Positions 1 to 6,184 of a DNA stretch of 10,887 bases are shown one piece after another. Source of the DNA: Ruminococcaceae bacterium UBA1320 (GTDB taxonomy: Bacteria; Bacillota; Clostridia; Oscillospirales; Ethanoligenentaceae); NCBI GenBank assembly GCA_002306975.1, contig DBTI01000220.1, forward strand, positions 12,411-23,297. Reading direction: 5' to 3'. The notes under the pieces are model-generated. The model had not been told where the DNA came from. It ran no database searches and was given only the letters and a program-made list of their open reading frames with translations. The position numbers were made by a program, and so were the translations under genes. Numbering within the stretch: the first letter of the stretch is position 1; the number at the start of each line of letters is the position of its first letter.

Positions 1-44
1 CCGGTGCCTTTTGTTGTCATTATTAATAAAATAGAAGGCTATCA

Positions 45-413
45 TTAAGCTTCAAACTTATTAATTTTGTCTTTTTGCAGCTTTTCTCTTAATTGCAGTA
101 ATTCAGCATCTTTTTTTAAGTAATCAATACTTTCAGCACTTAATTTTTCTGCTGCAACTATTAATTCTTCAAGTGACGAATCTAACTCAAAATGTCTTGT
201 ATTGGTTTTCCCGATAAGATAATCAATTGAAACATTAAAAAAATCTGCAATTTTAATTAGGGTTGAAAAGTCCGGTTCCCGGCTTCCTAATTCATAATTG
301 CCTATTTGTCCTCTTGAATACCCTAATTTTGACGCTAGGGCATTCTGGCTCAGGTTGTATTCCTTCCTGAGCTCCGCAAGTCTTTTGGCAAAAATAAGGT
401 TGCACAATCCCAA
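45..413 (-). CDS. XRE-family HTH repressor, 122 aa
   Basis: A Cro/C1-type helix-turn-helix regulator. The N-terminal domain (residues about 8-68) has the XRE pattern: a first helix with RLAELRKEY, then LSQNALASKLG (22-31), the recognition helix around SRGQIGNYELG (33-43), and the closing VSIDYLIG (61-68). Residues about 78-120 form a charged, probably helical tail (LEELIVAAEKL, then LLQLREKLQKDK), which could support dimerisation. The best start is TTG at 413, because GGGGTGA at 420-426 lies 6 bases upstream. An ATG at 420 is in another frame, and a single-base change in the T-rich stretch after it would join it to the coding frame, so a sequencing or recent frameshift effect cannot be excluded. 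It faces a consensus plus-strand promoter at 491-519 that carries a dyad, so it is probably a local repressor of that promoter and of itself. Targets are inferred. Confidence 0.88.
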   Translation of the reverse strand: MGLCNLIFAKRLAELRKEYNLSQNALASKLGYSRGQIGNYELGSREPDFSTLIKIADFFNVSIDYLIGKTNTRHFELDSSLEELIVAAEKLSAESIDYLKKDAELLQLREKLQKDKINKFEA

Positions 414-431
414 AGCTCATCACCCCATATT

Positions 432-460
432 ATTATAAGTTTTTTCTTATTAAGTTTCAG
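432..460 (-). promoter_or_regulatory. Probable promoter of the XRE gene at 45-413
   Basis: Read on the minus strand, CTGAAA (460-455) and TATAAT (437-432) are separated by 17 bases and lie just upstream of the GGGGTGA ribosome binding site. The -10 matches the consensus; the -35 matches 4 of 6. It is placed correctly for the XRE gene, but no transcript start is visible from sequence alone. Confidence 0.5.
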
Positions 461-469
461 TAAAAGTAA

Positions 470-519
470 CAAAACGTTGTAATTATAATATTGACAGCAA
501 CGAAACGTTTCATTATAAT
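470..519 (+). promoter_or_regulatory. Consensus sigma-A promoter with XRE-type operator
   Basis: TTGACA (491-496), a 17-base spacer and TATAAT (514-519) form a perfect consensus promoter pointing right, away from the XRE gene. A perfect palindrome GAAACGTTTC (502-511) fills the spacer. A related half-conserved copy, CAAAACGTTGT (470-480), lies 31 bp upstream; the two copies share 8 of 11 positions. A dyad inside the spacer is the classic position for repression by steric exclusion of RNA polymerase. The divergent XRE protein is the obvious candidate binder, which is inference. The first clear gene downstream is the chemoreceptor at 840. Confidence 0.8.
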
Positions 520-839
520 GTAACTATTCTAGTTTTTTTGTCGAAACAAACAATAATATGATATATTACCAAAGCATTATGAACAAATCCACTAAAAATC
601 CATTCAATTTTTGTATAATATGTAACATGCTGTAGTAACTTTAAAGCATTAGTCATTTATATATAATGTTCTTCATTCGCTGTAAAAACAAAGACAAATT
701 CTGCCTTATGCTATGACAGGAAATTCATAGGCTCTAAGCGTGAAAATGGTTTTCTTATGTCTTTTCTTTCAGAATAATTAGAGTAGAGATATTATCAAAA
801 ATGAAAAGACTGACCAATAAACGGTATGGAGGTATTGAA
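520..839. other. Gene-free 320-base leader upstream of the chemoreceptor
   Basis: No credible coding sequence is seen. The longest plus-strand frame with an ATG (558-635) is 25 codons and has no ribosome binding site. TATAAT motifs at 614-619 and 662-667 lack convincing -35 partners. A weak stem-loop can be drawn at 703-739: GC-TTA (703-708) with TAAGC (735-739), plus CTATG (711-715) with CATAG (726-730). No recognised riboswitch class is seen. If the promoter at 491-519 drives the receptor, this stretch is its 5' untranslated leader. Confidence 0.5.
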
Positions 840-3200
840 ATGTCAAAGTGCACAAGCTCATTAAAAAACTATCTTACAAAAATTTTAGAAGGTGATTTGA
901 CAGCAACGATGGAAAAATCACTTTTAGCGAAAAGAGGTGATTTTGGGCAAATTGCAAGACTTATAGAGCGGATTAATAAAAATACGCTGAATAACAAAGA
1001 AGCTTTGGATAAAATCGCAAACGGCGATTTGCAAGTAACAAAACCTGAAAGCCATGACGTGATCGGCAAGGCCATCGAAACTATTGCAAGAAAAATGTCG
1101 GCACTCTCTGAAAAAACAGGCACACTTAAAGCAGAAATAACGCAGGGCAAAACAACGCTTCGAGCCGATACATCAAATTTCGGTGGGTGTTACAAAGAAA
1201 TATTGCAAAATTTGAACACGGTTATTGACAGCTTTTCCGCACCATTAGAGGATATAAATGAGACTTTAAATAGTATAAAGTCATCGGACTTTTCCCATCA
1301 CGCACAAAAAGAATACGCCGGTGATTTTAAAGAAGCAACAGATAATGCGGACACAGCTTACCTGCAATTTTCCCTTATTTCAGACTGTTTATCCAAGTTA
1401 GCGGCCGGAGACATATCTGACCTAGATAAAGATCAAAGTTTATCACAATTATCAAAAAATAGTAATATAGTTTCCGCGATTTTTGGCATAGCACAATCAC
1501 TGGAGAGACTTGACATAGAAGCAAAAAACCTGTCGCTTAATGCCGCTAACGGAGTAATCATCGGGAATACTTGTGATACAAGCGGCCTAAAAGGCAAATA
1601 TAAATCCATCATAGAAGATTTCGACAATGCGCTTGAGGCTGTTTCAAATCCGATAAAAGAATTGATTGACGTTTTAAAAGATTTTTCAGTAAATGACTAT
1701 ACCCATGACATGTCTGATTCATATAGCGGCGATTTTAAAAATATATCTGATAGCATGACTATTGTTTCGACAAGGCTGCGCTATCTTGAAACAATAGCGA
1801 TTAAAGTTTCAAAAGGAGATATTTCAGAGCTTGAAGCACTAAGAAAGATGGGCAAAAAAAGTGAAAATGACAAAATGGTGCCCGCCTTTACCAAAATGAT
1901 GGAGAGCATTTATAACCTTATCACGCAGTCGGAGGCCCTTGCATCCGCGGCCGAAAGCGGTAATTTCGACTATAAAATAGAGATAAGCCAGTTTGAAGGC
2001 GAATTCAAAGTCATTATTGTTTCACTCGAAAAAATGTTCCAAAACATTGCGGCATATATAAGCGAAGAAGCTGAAATATTCAGCTCCATGTCTTCCGGCA
2101 GTCTTCACGTAAGCATGGGAAAAGGATATAAAGGACAGCTGGGCAAGCTGTCGGAGGATATAAACTTAACAGCAGCGACGTTAAATGGCGTCACGACAGA
2201 AATTACGGAAATTCTGTCGCAAATAAGCGGCGGGAATTTGGCAGTCAACACAGTAAGAAGCTATAAAGGGGATTATTCTCAGATTTCCGAAGCACTTAAT
2301 CATATCCTGAATTCCCTAAATGACGTAATGGGCAGCATAAGCGCCGCATCGGAGCAGGTGGCTTCGGGTTCTATGCAGGTTTCCGTAGGCAGTCAAAACC
2401 TGTCACAGGGGGCTGCGGAACAGGCAAGCTCGGTTGAACAACTGACGGCTTCAATTTCGGAGATCGCCACACAGACAAAAACGAATGCGGTAGATGCCGG
2501 CAAAGCAAACACACTTGCTATCACGGTTAAGAAAGATGCGGAAACAGGAATGGCGCATATGAATGAAATGCTCAAAGCTGTAGAAGATTTAAAGGTTTCT
2601 TCAACCAGCATTTCAAAAATAATTAAAACGATTGACGATATCGCGTTTCAGACAAATATTCTTGCCCTTAACGCCGCTGTCGAGGCGGCAAGAGCAGGGC
2701 AGGCGGGCAAAGGCTTCGCAGTTGTCGCCGAAGAGGTTCGCAACCTTGCCGCGAGAAGCGCCAAGGCTTCAAGCGAGACCACCGCACTCATCGAAGAAAC
2801 AATAAACAAGGTCGAGTTTGGCAACACCATTACAAACAAAACGGCGGTGGCTCTGGATAGCATAGTTAAAGGCATAGACAGTATGGAATCACTCATCGGG
2901 AAAATAGCCACAGCGTCGAACGAACAGGCTATGGGCTTGTCACAGATCGACAAGGGGATAATGCAGGTATCACAGGTTATCCAAACAAACTCCGCCACGG
3001 CTGAGGAGAGCGCGGCGGCAAGTGAAGAACTGTCAGGTCAAGCGGAAATGTTAAAAACAAAAGTGGCTCATTTTAAAATCAGAGGCGAAATGCATCAATC
3101 CACCCATCTATCTAATCCACAGACAGAAATTGAACTATCTAAAACCAGACCGTCACCTGTGAGAATAGATCTGGATGGCAACCAATTCGGGAAATATTAA
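840..3200 (+). CDS. Soluble poly-HAMP methyl-accepting chemotaxis protein, 786 aa
   Basis: A chemoreceptor that should form a signalling complex with CheA and CheW. The signalling domain is clear: a long helical hairpin over about residues 500-750, with the conserved tip around 597-642 (IAFQTNILALNAAVEAARAG, then GFAVVAEEVRNLA). No signal peptide or membrane segment is visible anywhere, so it should be cytosolic. The N-terminal ~480 residues are repetitive and HAMP-like: GD(L/I) turns recur (EGDLTA, NGDLQV, AGDISD, KGDISE, GGNLAV), interleaved with seven aromatic-x-G-x-aromatic motifs such as EYAGDFKEA, SYSGDFKNI and GYKGQLGKL. No separate sensory domain is recognised, so the poly-HAMP stack may be the sensor. 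The C-terminus lacks a CheR-tethering pentapeptide. Start at 840 is chosen because GGAGGT (828-833) lies 6 bases upstream; an in-frame ATG at 801 lacks such a site. A strong terminator follows. Confidence 0.93.
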   Translation: MSKCTSSLKNYLTKILEGDLTATMEKSLLAKRGDFGQIARLIERINKNTLNNKEALDKIANGDLQVTKPESHDVIGKAIETIARKMSALSEKTGTLKAEITQGKTTLRADTSNFGGCYKEILQNLNTVIDSFSAPLEDINETLNSIKSSDFSHHAQKEYAGDFKEATDNADTAYLQFSLISDCLSKLAAGDISDLDKDQSLSQLSKNSNIVSAIFGIAQSLERLDIEAKNLSLNAANGVIIGNTCDTSGLKGKYKSIIEDFDNALEAVSNPIKELIDVLKDFSVNDYTHDMSDSYSGDFKNISDSMTIVSTRLRYLETIAIKVSKGDISELEALRKMGKKSENDKMVPAFTKMMESIYNLITQSEALASAAESGNFDYKIEISQFEGEFKVIIVSLEKMFQNIAAYISEEAEIFSSMSSGSLHVSMGKGYKGQLGKLSEDINLTAATLNGVTTEITEILSQISGGNLAVNTVRSYKGDYSQISEALNHILNSLNDVMGSISAASEQVASGSMQVSVGSQNLSQGAAEQASSVEQLTASISEIATQTKTNAVDAGKANTLAITVKKDAETGMAHMNEMLKAVEDLKVSSTSISKIIKTIDDIAFQTNILALNAAVEAARAGQAGKGFAVVAEEVRNLAARSAKASSETTALIEETINKVEFGNTITNKTAVALDSIVKGIDSMESLIGKIATASNEQAMGLSQIDKGIMQVSQVIQTNSATAEESAAASEELSGQAEMLKTKVAHFKIRGEMHQSTHLSNPQTEIELSKTRPSPVRIDLDGNQFGKY

Positions 3201-3660
3201 AAATGCCATCAAAATTAAAGCGGGATAGTCGTGTTATCTTCCCGCCGGAGGTGGAGAAGAGAACACTATTTTTCCCGTTATTGTTCAATTAATATGTTTA
3301 TTTCAAGCGGCAAGCTATCTCTGTACAGAGACGGTTTGCCGCTTTTTTTTTAAGAAATTATCTAATCAGCCGCATTTGTTGACGGAAAGGTTAATTAGAT
3401 GATATCATTACCTATAGCGATAATGGAAGTAAAGGGGAATAGTTTTGATTAACGTTCCTTTTTATTTGGAATTGCAAAAGGGTTGTTTTAAAAAATCATC
3501 GAAGAAATTCAAAACGGCGAAATATATAGGCAAACGATTTTGATGCTCGAAATCAGTAATTTTATATTTTCAAAAAATGCATGGAATATTAAAATAACGG
3601 CGCGTTACGCGCTGCGGACAGGGAGGAAAGAGCAGCATTGCACGCAGTGCTGTAAAGCTT
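3201..3660. other. Gene-free stretch between the chemoreceptor and the DUF6062 gene
   Basis: After the receptor stop there is a hairpin (GCGGGA 3220-3225 with TCCCGC 3240-3245), an orphan GGAGGTGG at 3246-3253 with no start codon nearby, and then a strong terminator at 3305-3350. Further on, ATTATCTAAT (3357-3366) and ATTAGATGAT (3394-3403) form an imperfect inverted repeat around a possible TTGACG (3379-3384) / TATCAT (3403-3408) promoter with an 18-base spacer, which could serve the next gene. A 50-codon frame at 3543-3695 overlaps the next gene, has no ribosome binding site and is not called. Confidence 0.4.
3305..3350 (+). terminator. Rho-independent terminator after the chemoreceptor
   Basis: AAGCGGCAA (3305-3313) pairs perfectly with TTGCCGCTT (3336-3344), followed by an uninterrupted T run to 3351. 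The loop holds a second palindrome, TCTCTGTACAGAGA (3318-3331), which would extend the structure. It lies about 105 bases after the receptor stop codon. Confidence 0.92.
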
Positions 3661-4359
3661 ATGAAAGAGGATATTTGCACAATACCGGTAAATGAGGTAT
3701 TTGAAGTTAAAGACGGCTGCCCGATATGCCGCATGCGCGCGGAACTTGAGGAGCGTGCGCTCGATTTTGTAATGGGCGCCGCAATGATGGAGCCGGATAT
3801 ACGGCACGAGACAAACCACCTTGGCTTTTGCCCCCAGCATATAAACATGATGTGCACCCGAAGCAACCGCCTTTCGCTTGCGCTCATGCTCGAAAGCCAT
3901 CTTGAGGAAATCGACAACGCTGTTTTTGGAAGTCACCAACCTTCTGTGCTTCACAGTCCGGCGTCACTGGCGACGGCAAGCGCAGGCGACGCCGGAGAAA
4001 TCACACATTCCTGTTATGTCTGCAACCGTATGAACCGTTCTTTAGACAAGGAGCTTGATACGCTGTTCAAGATGTGGAAAAACGAGGCTGAGTTCCGGGA
4101 AAGCGTGAGAAATCAGCCATGCTTTTGTCTGGCTGACTATGCCCTCCTTCTCTCAAAAGGCATAAAGTCGCTTGATAAAAAATCTTTCCCCGAATTTTAT
4201 GAGGCTGTATCAAGCGTTACCCGCAAGGGTTTGGACGGGCTAAGAGAAGACATAAGCGGATTCTGCAAAATGTATGACTATCGGAACAACGGAGCAGACT
4301 TCGGCAATCTGAGAGATGCGGTTAAAAACGCGGTTGCGTTTTTGAACGGCAGACGTTGA
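3661..4359 (+). CDS. DUF6062-type cysteine-rich protein, 232 aa
   Basis: The sequence resembles the DUF6062 family of uncharacterised clostridial proteins: a KEDICTIPVNEVFE start, CPIC (20-23), an MMEPDIRHETN segment (42-52), FCPQH (C57, H60), an RLSLALMLESHLEE helix, CYVC (118-121), a CFC pair (154-156), and a DYRNNGADFGN segment near the end. The two internally similar halves, each with a CxxC followed by a cysteine in a helical context, look like two metal sites, probably zinc. No transmembrane segment is seen, and no function is known. The start is uncertain: ATG at 3661 fits the family N-terminus but has no ribosome binding site. GGGAGG (3621-3626) lies 10 bases before an in-frame ATT (3637), a possible rare start. 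The gene stands alone, with gene-free DNA on both sides. Confidence 0.82.
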   Translation: MKEDICTIPVNEVFEVKDGCPICRMRAELEERALDFVMGAAMMEPDIRHETNHLGFCPQHINMMCTRSNRLSLALMLESHLEEIDNAVFGSHQPSVLHSPASLATASAGDAGEITHSCYVCNRMNRSLDKELDTLFKMWKNEAEFRESVRNQPCFCLADYALLLSKGIKSLDKKSFPEFYEAVSSVTRKGLDGLREDISGFCKMYDYRNNGADFGNLRDAVKNAVAFLNGRR

Positions 4360-4850
4360 GATTTTGAAAATGCAGGAAGAAGTCGAATATTGATGATATA
4401 TGAGCATAAACAGCCTGTAATTTTACATAATCCCGCAAAATAATAGGTGTCAATAGTTTTCACACCTATTCGGACGGCACAGTTGTTAAGGCGAAGCAAT
4501 AGTTTTCAACACTTTCAACAGAGTTATCAACAAAAATTATGTAAACAAGATAAAAACTCTAATAGCATATATAGGTTAAAGCTCATTGACTATACACAAA
4601 CGCTTTGAAAGATTACAACATGTATAACAAAATATCAAGCTGCAAATGCATATCTCATAGCCATAAAATACATCGGAATGCATATTATGCATCAGTATTT
4701 TGGTTGCTTTGCAGAAAAATATGTGATTTTAAAGTCTTGTGAAAATATTGCCTCGAATGGCGAATAATTACCATCCTCACGTCCAAAATAGAAGTATGAT
4801 TCCGGCTGAAAATATGGGTCGGCAAATTGGGCGGAAGGATGGATCACAAT
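4360..4850. other. AT-rich gene-free stretch with an inverted repeat
   Basis: No convincing gene is seen in about 490 bases on either strand. There is a perfect 9-bp inverted repeat, AATAGGTGT (4442-4450) and ACACCTATT (4462-4470), with an 11-base loop and no T run after it, so it is not a standard terminator. The word CAATAGTTTTC occurs both inside this loop (4451-4461) and again at 4498-4508. A DnaA-box-like TTATCAACA lies within 4515-4535 among several CAACA repeats. A 26-codon plus-strand frame at 4687-4767 has no ribosome binding site. No clear promoter was found for the downstream small gene. Confidence 0.4.
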
Positions 4851-5135
4851 ATGGTCAAGGGCGCGACAAAACGCATTGTTGAAATAAAAGAGACAGGCAG
4901 CAGTTATTTTGAGCGTGCAATTTTTTTTGTAAGCATGGAGGGCTGTCACGGCGCAAGCGAATACACGCTTTCGCAGGAGGCCCGGAAAATTATTGACCGC
5001 TGTTCAAACGACAGAGCTCTGCCCGTTCCCGGCGTCAAGCCGAAAAAGCGTGATTGGACTGTTTCACTTTTAAAGATTGTCGGTTCTGCTGCTTTCGGCG
5101 CTTTTTTAACCCTGCTGTTTACAAAGATACTGTAA
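4851..5135 (+). CDS. Small protein with C-terminal membrane anchor, 94 aa, unknown function
   Basis: No named family is recognised, although MVKGATKRIVEIKETGSSYFERA resembles the N-terminus of small uncharacterised proteins common in Clostridia. Residues 1-35 look like a compact alpha/beta segment (IVEIKET, then FERAIFFVS). A polar, helical middle follows (SQEARKIIDRC), then a proline- and lysine-rich linker (PVPGVKPKKRD) and one hydrophobic segment at about 72-93 that ends the protein. Such a layout suggests a tail-anchored protein with most of its mass in the cytoplasm. Start choice: ATG 4851 has GGAAGG (4833-4838) 12 bases upstream, rather far. In-frame ATG 4839 and TTG 4827 are alternatives; ATG 4839 directly abuts the purine tract. 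A terminator follows within about 25 bases, so it is a single-gene unit. Confidence 0.68.
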   Translation: MVKGATKRIVEIKETGSSYFERAIFFVSMEGCHGASEYTLSQEARKIIDRCSNDRALPVPGVKPKKRDWTVSLLKIVGSAAFGAFLTLLFTKIL

Positions 5136-5155
5136 AAATTACAGCTATAAAAAGC

Positions 5156-5199
5156 AAAACGCCACCCTTCCTTTTTTCTAGGTCGGGCGGCGTTTTTTC
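5156..5199. terminator. Bidirectional terminator
   Basis: ACGCCACCC (5159-5167) pairs with GGGCGGCGT (5185-5193) with a single A-C mismatch. It is flanked by AAA on the left and TTTTTT on the right, so it should work in both directions. It closes the small plus-strand gene ending at 5135 and can also stop the minus-strand XRE transcript that ends at 5244. Confidence 0.88.
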
Positions 5200-5237
5200 T
5201 TGGAGTGATCTTGGCTATTCACAAAATTCCTGTGGTG

Positions 5238-5315
5238 GCAAGGTCAGGGATAGGGGTGCCGATTGTCGGTCAACCCGACCAGATAGTCAATGCTTGTTTT
5301 ATAGAACTGCGCAAG
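5238..5315. repeat. Direct repeat, left copy (3' end of XRE cassette A)
   Basis: This 78-base stretch matches 5639-5716 at about 70 positions, without gaps. It covers the stop codon and the last ~23 codons of the XRE gene (LAQFYKTSIDYLVGLTDNR region) plus a few bases beyond the stop. Just upstream in the coding direction, the two genes diverge sharply. The boundary shape suggests cassette duplication followed by divergence of the DNA-binding part, or gene conversion of the tail. Confidence 0.85.
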
Positions 5316-5456
5316 TTTAATAAGCGAAACACTTGGTATGTCCAATACTCCGCTTTCATATCTTGAGTATGTTGTCTGGTTGACATTCAGGAAATCAGCA
5401 AGAGCCTGTTGGTTTAAATCCCGGTCTTCCCGTAAATCTTTAAGCCGTTGGTACAT
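5244..5456 (-). CDS. Cassette A: XRE-family repressor, 70 aa
   Basis: A minimal Cro/C1-type DNA-binding protein. Residues 3-14 form helix 1 (QRLKDLREDRDL), QQALADFLN (16-24) helix 2, and NQTTYSRYESG (26-36) the recognition helix; IPSVSLIKLAQFYKTSIDYLVGLTD completes the five-helix fold. No effector domain is present, so it probably acts as a small dimeric repressor. The frame continues upstream, but ATG 5456 is chosen: the family begins here, and GGGGTGA (minus strand, about 5462-5468) is well placed. It is divergent from a strong plus-strand promoter whose two dyads (5482-5500, 5507-5525) are its likely operators. Its last 23 or so residues are almost identical to those of the next XRE protein (5645-5857), while the recognition helix differs. 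Confidence 0.9.
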   Translation of the reverse strand: MYQRLKDLREDRDLNQQALADFLNVNQTTYSRYESGVLDIPSVSLIKLAQFYKTSIDYLVGLTDNRHPYP

Positions 5457-5481
5457 AAACTCACCCCAACGACATTGTAAT

Positions 5482-5528
5482 ATATGCGATAATTGCATAT
5501 TGACTTTTATGCGATTTTCGCATAAAAT
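5482..5528 (+). promoter_or_regulatory. Cassette A promoter with two operators (TATGCGA type)
   Basis: The promoter is TTGACT (5500-5505), 17 bases, TAAAAT (5523-5528). Operator 1 is ATATGCGATAATTGCATAT (5482-5500), one mismatch in the 8-bp arms. Operator 2 is TTATGCGATTTTCGCATAA (5507-5525), perfect 8-bp arms around a 3-base centre. Dyad centres are 25 bp apart. Operator 2 occupies the -35/-10 spacer, so a bound repressor would block RNA polymerase. The same geometry recurs at 5882-5928 and 6797-6843 with different dyad sequences. Confidence 0.88.
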
Positions 5529-5569
5529 AGTATTTGTCGAAAACTTGCAGATATGCATGGGTGATAAAA

Positions 5570-5734
5570 ATGGCAGACTACTGCAAAAATGAAGTGCGCC
5601 CTGTTTCCGGTTTTAAGTTGGAGGTGGAAGAGGCGGCAGCAAGGTCAGGGATAGGGCTGTCGGTTGTCGGTCAACCCAACGAGATAATCAATGCTTGTCT
5701 TATAGAACTGCGCAAGTCTTATCATGATAGTTAA
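5570..5734 (+). pseudogene. Cassette A: truncated or decayed MADY-type small gene
   Basis: The start is well supported: GGGTGATAAAA runs into ATG 5570, the same leader as the intact gene at 6862, and the product opens MADY like its paralogues. After residue 4 the similarity stops. The frame then reads 54 codons, and its last 90 bases are the antisense of the XRE gene tail at 5645-5734, inside the 78-base repeat. So the original small gene seems to have lost its body when the next cassette was placed here, leaving promoter, ribosome site and first codons. A short 54-aa product may still be made; whether it works is unknown. Confidence 0.55.
5639..5716. repeat. Direct repeat, right copy (3' end of XRE cassette B)
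   Basis: This is the second copy of the 78-base block at 5238-5315, offset by exactly 401 bases. The eight or so mismatches are scattered, mostly silent for the XRE protein, which fits purifying selection on the tail or recent conversion. Confidence 0.85.
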
Positions 5735-5857
5735 AGGCACATCCCGTTCCCCACGTTCATATTTGGAATATAAGGATTGGTCACATAGGAGATATTCTGC
5801 AATCTGCTGCTGGGTTAAATCGTTGTCTTCACGCATATCACGTATTTTTAGTTTCAT
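5645..5857 (-). CDS. Cassette B: XRE-family repressor, 70 aa
   Basis: It has the same size and fold as the cassette A repressor: helix 1 KLKIRDMREDNDL, helix 2 QQQIAEYLL (16-24), recognition helix DQSLYSKYERG (26-36), and a C-terminal LAQFYKTSIDYLVGLTDNRQPYP that is nearly identical to cassette A. The N-terminal two thirds are clearly different, including the recognition residues. ATG 5857 is chosen because GGTGAT sits 4-5 bases upstream on the minus strand and the length then equals its paralogue. In-frame ATGs at 5878 and 5890 would add residues with no homologous counterpart. It is divergent from the promoter at 5900-5928; the dyads there are its presumed operators. Expected role: repressor of its own cassette, by analogy with small phage-type repressors. 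Confidence 0.9.
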   Translation of the reverse strand: MKLKIRDMREDNDLTQQQIAEYLLCDQSLYSKYERGERDVPLTIMIRLAQFYKTSIDYLVGLTDNRQPYP

Positions 5858-5881
5858 TTCAATCACCAAAGCAAGCATACA

Positions 5882-5928
5882 ATAGGACAATAAGTCCTAT
5901 TGACATATTGGACTATCTGTCCTAAAAT
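5882..5928 (+). promoter_or_regulatory. Cassette B promoter with two operators (TAGGAC type)
   Basis: TTGACA (5900-5905), 17 bases, TAAAAT (5923-5928): near-perfect sigma-A promoter. Operator 1 is ATAGGACAATAAGTCCTAT (5882-5900), perfect arms; operator 2 is ATTGGACTATCTGTCCTAA (5907-5925), with a conserved GGAC-N5-GTCC core. Centres are 25 bp apart and sit at the same distances from the -35 as in cassettes A and D. Confidence 0.88.
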
Positions 5929-5946
5929 TATGCAAGGATGATAAAA

Positions 5947-6045
5947 ATGTCAAATTATCAAGAAATGTACTTAAGCGGTTGGGCTTGTTTATTATTGAAA
6001 CATCATTTTGATTCCAGCTCGATTTTGCCGTGCGTTTTTTCGTAG
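5947..6045 (+). pseudogene. Cassette B: truncated MSNY-type small gene, 32 codons
   Basis: It follows the cassette B promoter, with AGGATGATAAAA directly before ATG 5947, matching the leaders of the other small genes. The product begins MSNYQEMY, which aligns with MADYKKMY/MADYKQMY of the intact paralogues. From residue 9 it no longer matches and ends at TAG 6045, overlapping the antisense ribbon-helix-helix gene by 43 bases. The junction at about 5971 is therefore probably where the next cassette was inserted or a deletion occurred. It is too short for the usual ORF length cut-offs. Coding function is doubtful. Confidence 0.55.
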
Positions 6046-6173
6046 CCGTCGATACAGTCCCTGATTAGAATCAAAATCTGACTGTTTGCAGAACGTCCTT
6101 CATAATCGGCTACAATATGCAGTTTATTTAATAGTTCCTCGTCAATCCGTAAAGAAAGGCTCTTCGTGGACAT
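6003..6173 (-). CDS. Cassette C: ribbon-helix-helix (Arc-type) DNA-binding protein, 56 aa
   Basis: The product is 56 residues and fits the Arc/CopG ribbon-helix-helix fold: a beta strand KSLSLRID (4-11) that would enter the major groove, helix A EELLNKLHIVADYEG (12-26), the turn RSANSQ (27-32) typical of the family, and helix B ILILIRDCIDGYEKTHG (33-49). Such proteins bind DNA as dimers or higher multimers and usually repress. ATG 6173 has GGAGTGA about 6 bases upstream on the minus strand. It is divergent from the intact 79-aa gene at 6285 and takes the place held by XRE repressors in the neighbouring cassettes, so it probably controls that gene. The family also contains antitoxins, but no toxin-like partner is recognised here. 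Confidence 0.88.
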   Translation of the reverse strand: MSTKSLSLRIDEELLNKLHIVADYEGRSANSQILILIRDCIDGYEKTHGKIELESK

Positions 6174-6184
6174 AAAATCACTCC

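Noticed and set aside
660..790. Cyclic-di-GMP riboswitch in front of the chemoreceptor
   Set aside because: Receptor genes often carry one, but the conserved GEMM core and tetraloop pairing are not visible; only a weak stem-loop is present.
801..839. Upstream in-frame ATG at 801 as the chemoreceptor start
   Set aside because: No ribosome binding site precedes it, whereas GGAGGT lies 6 bases before ATG 840.
2393..2998. Long minus-strand open frames inside the chemoreceptor gene
   Set aside because: They are antisense shadows of a well-supported coding sequence, with no ribosome sites and no recognisable product.
3543..3695. 50-codon plus-strand frame before the DUF6062 gene
   Set aside because: No ribosome binding site; it overlaps the DUF6062 start in another frame, and its sequence matches nothing I recognise.
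4515..4535. DnaA-box-like TTATCAACA as a sign of a replication origin
   Set aside because: Only one near-match is seen, with no cluster and no dnaA or dnaN gene nearby.
4692..4949. Minus-strand 85-codon frame opposite the small anchored-protein gene
   Set aside because: No ribosome site, an odd aromatic-rich composition, and half of it lies antisense to the better-supported plus-strand gene.
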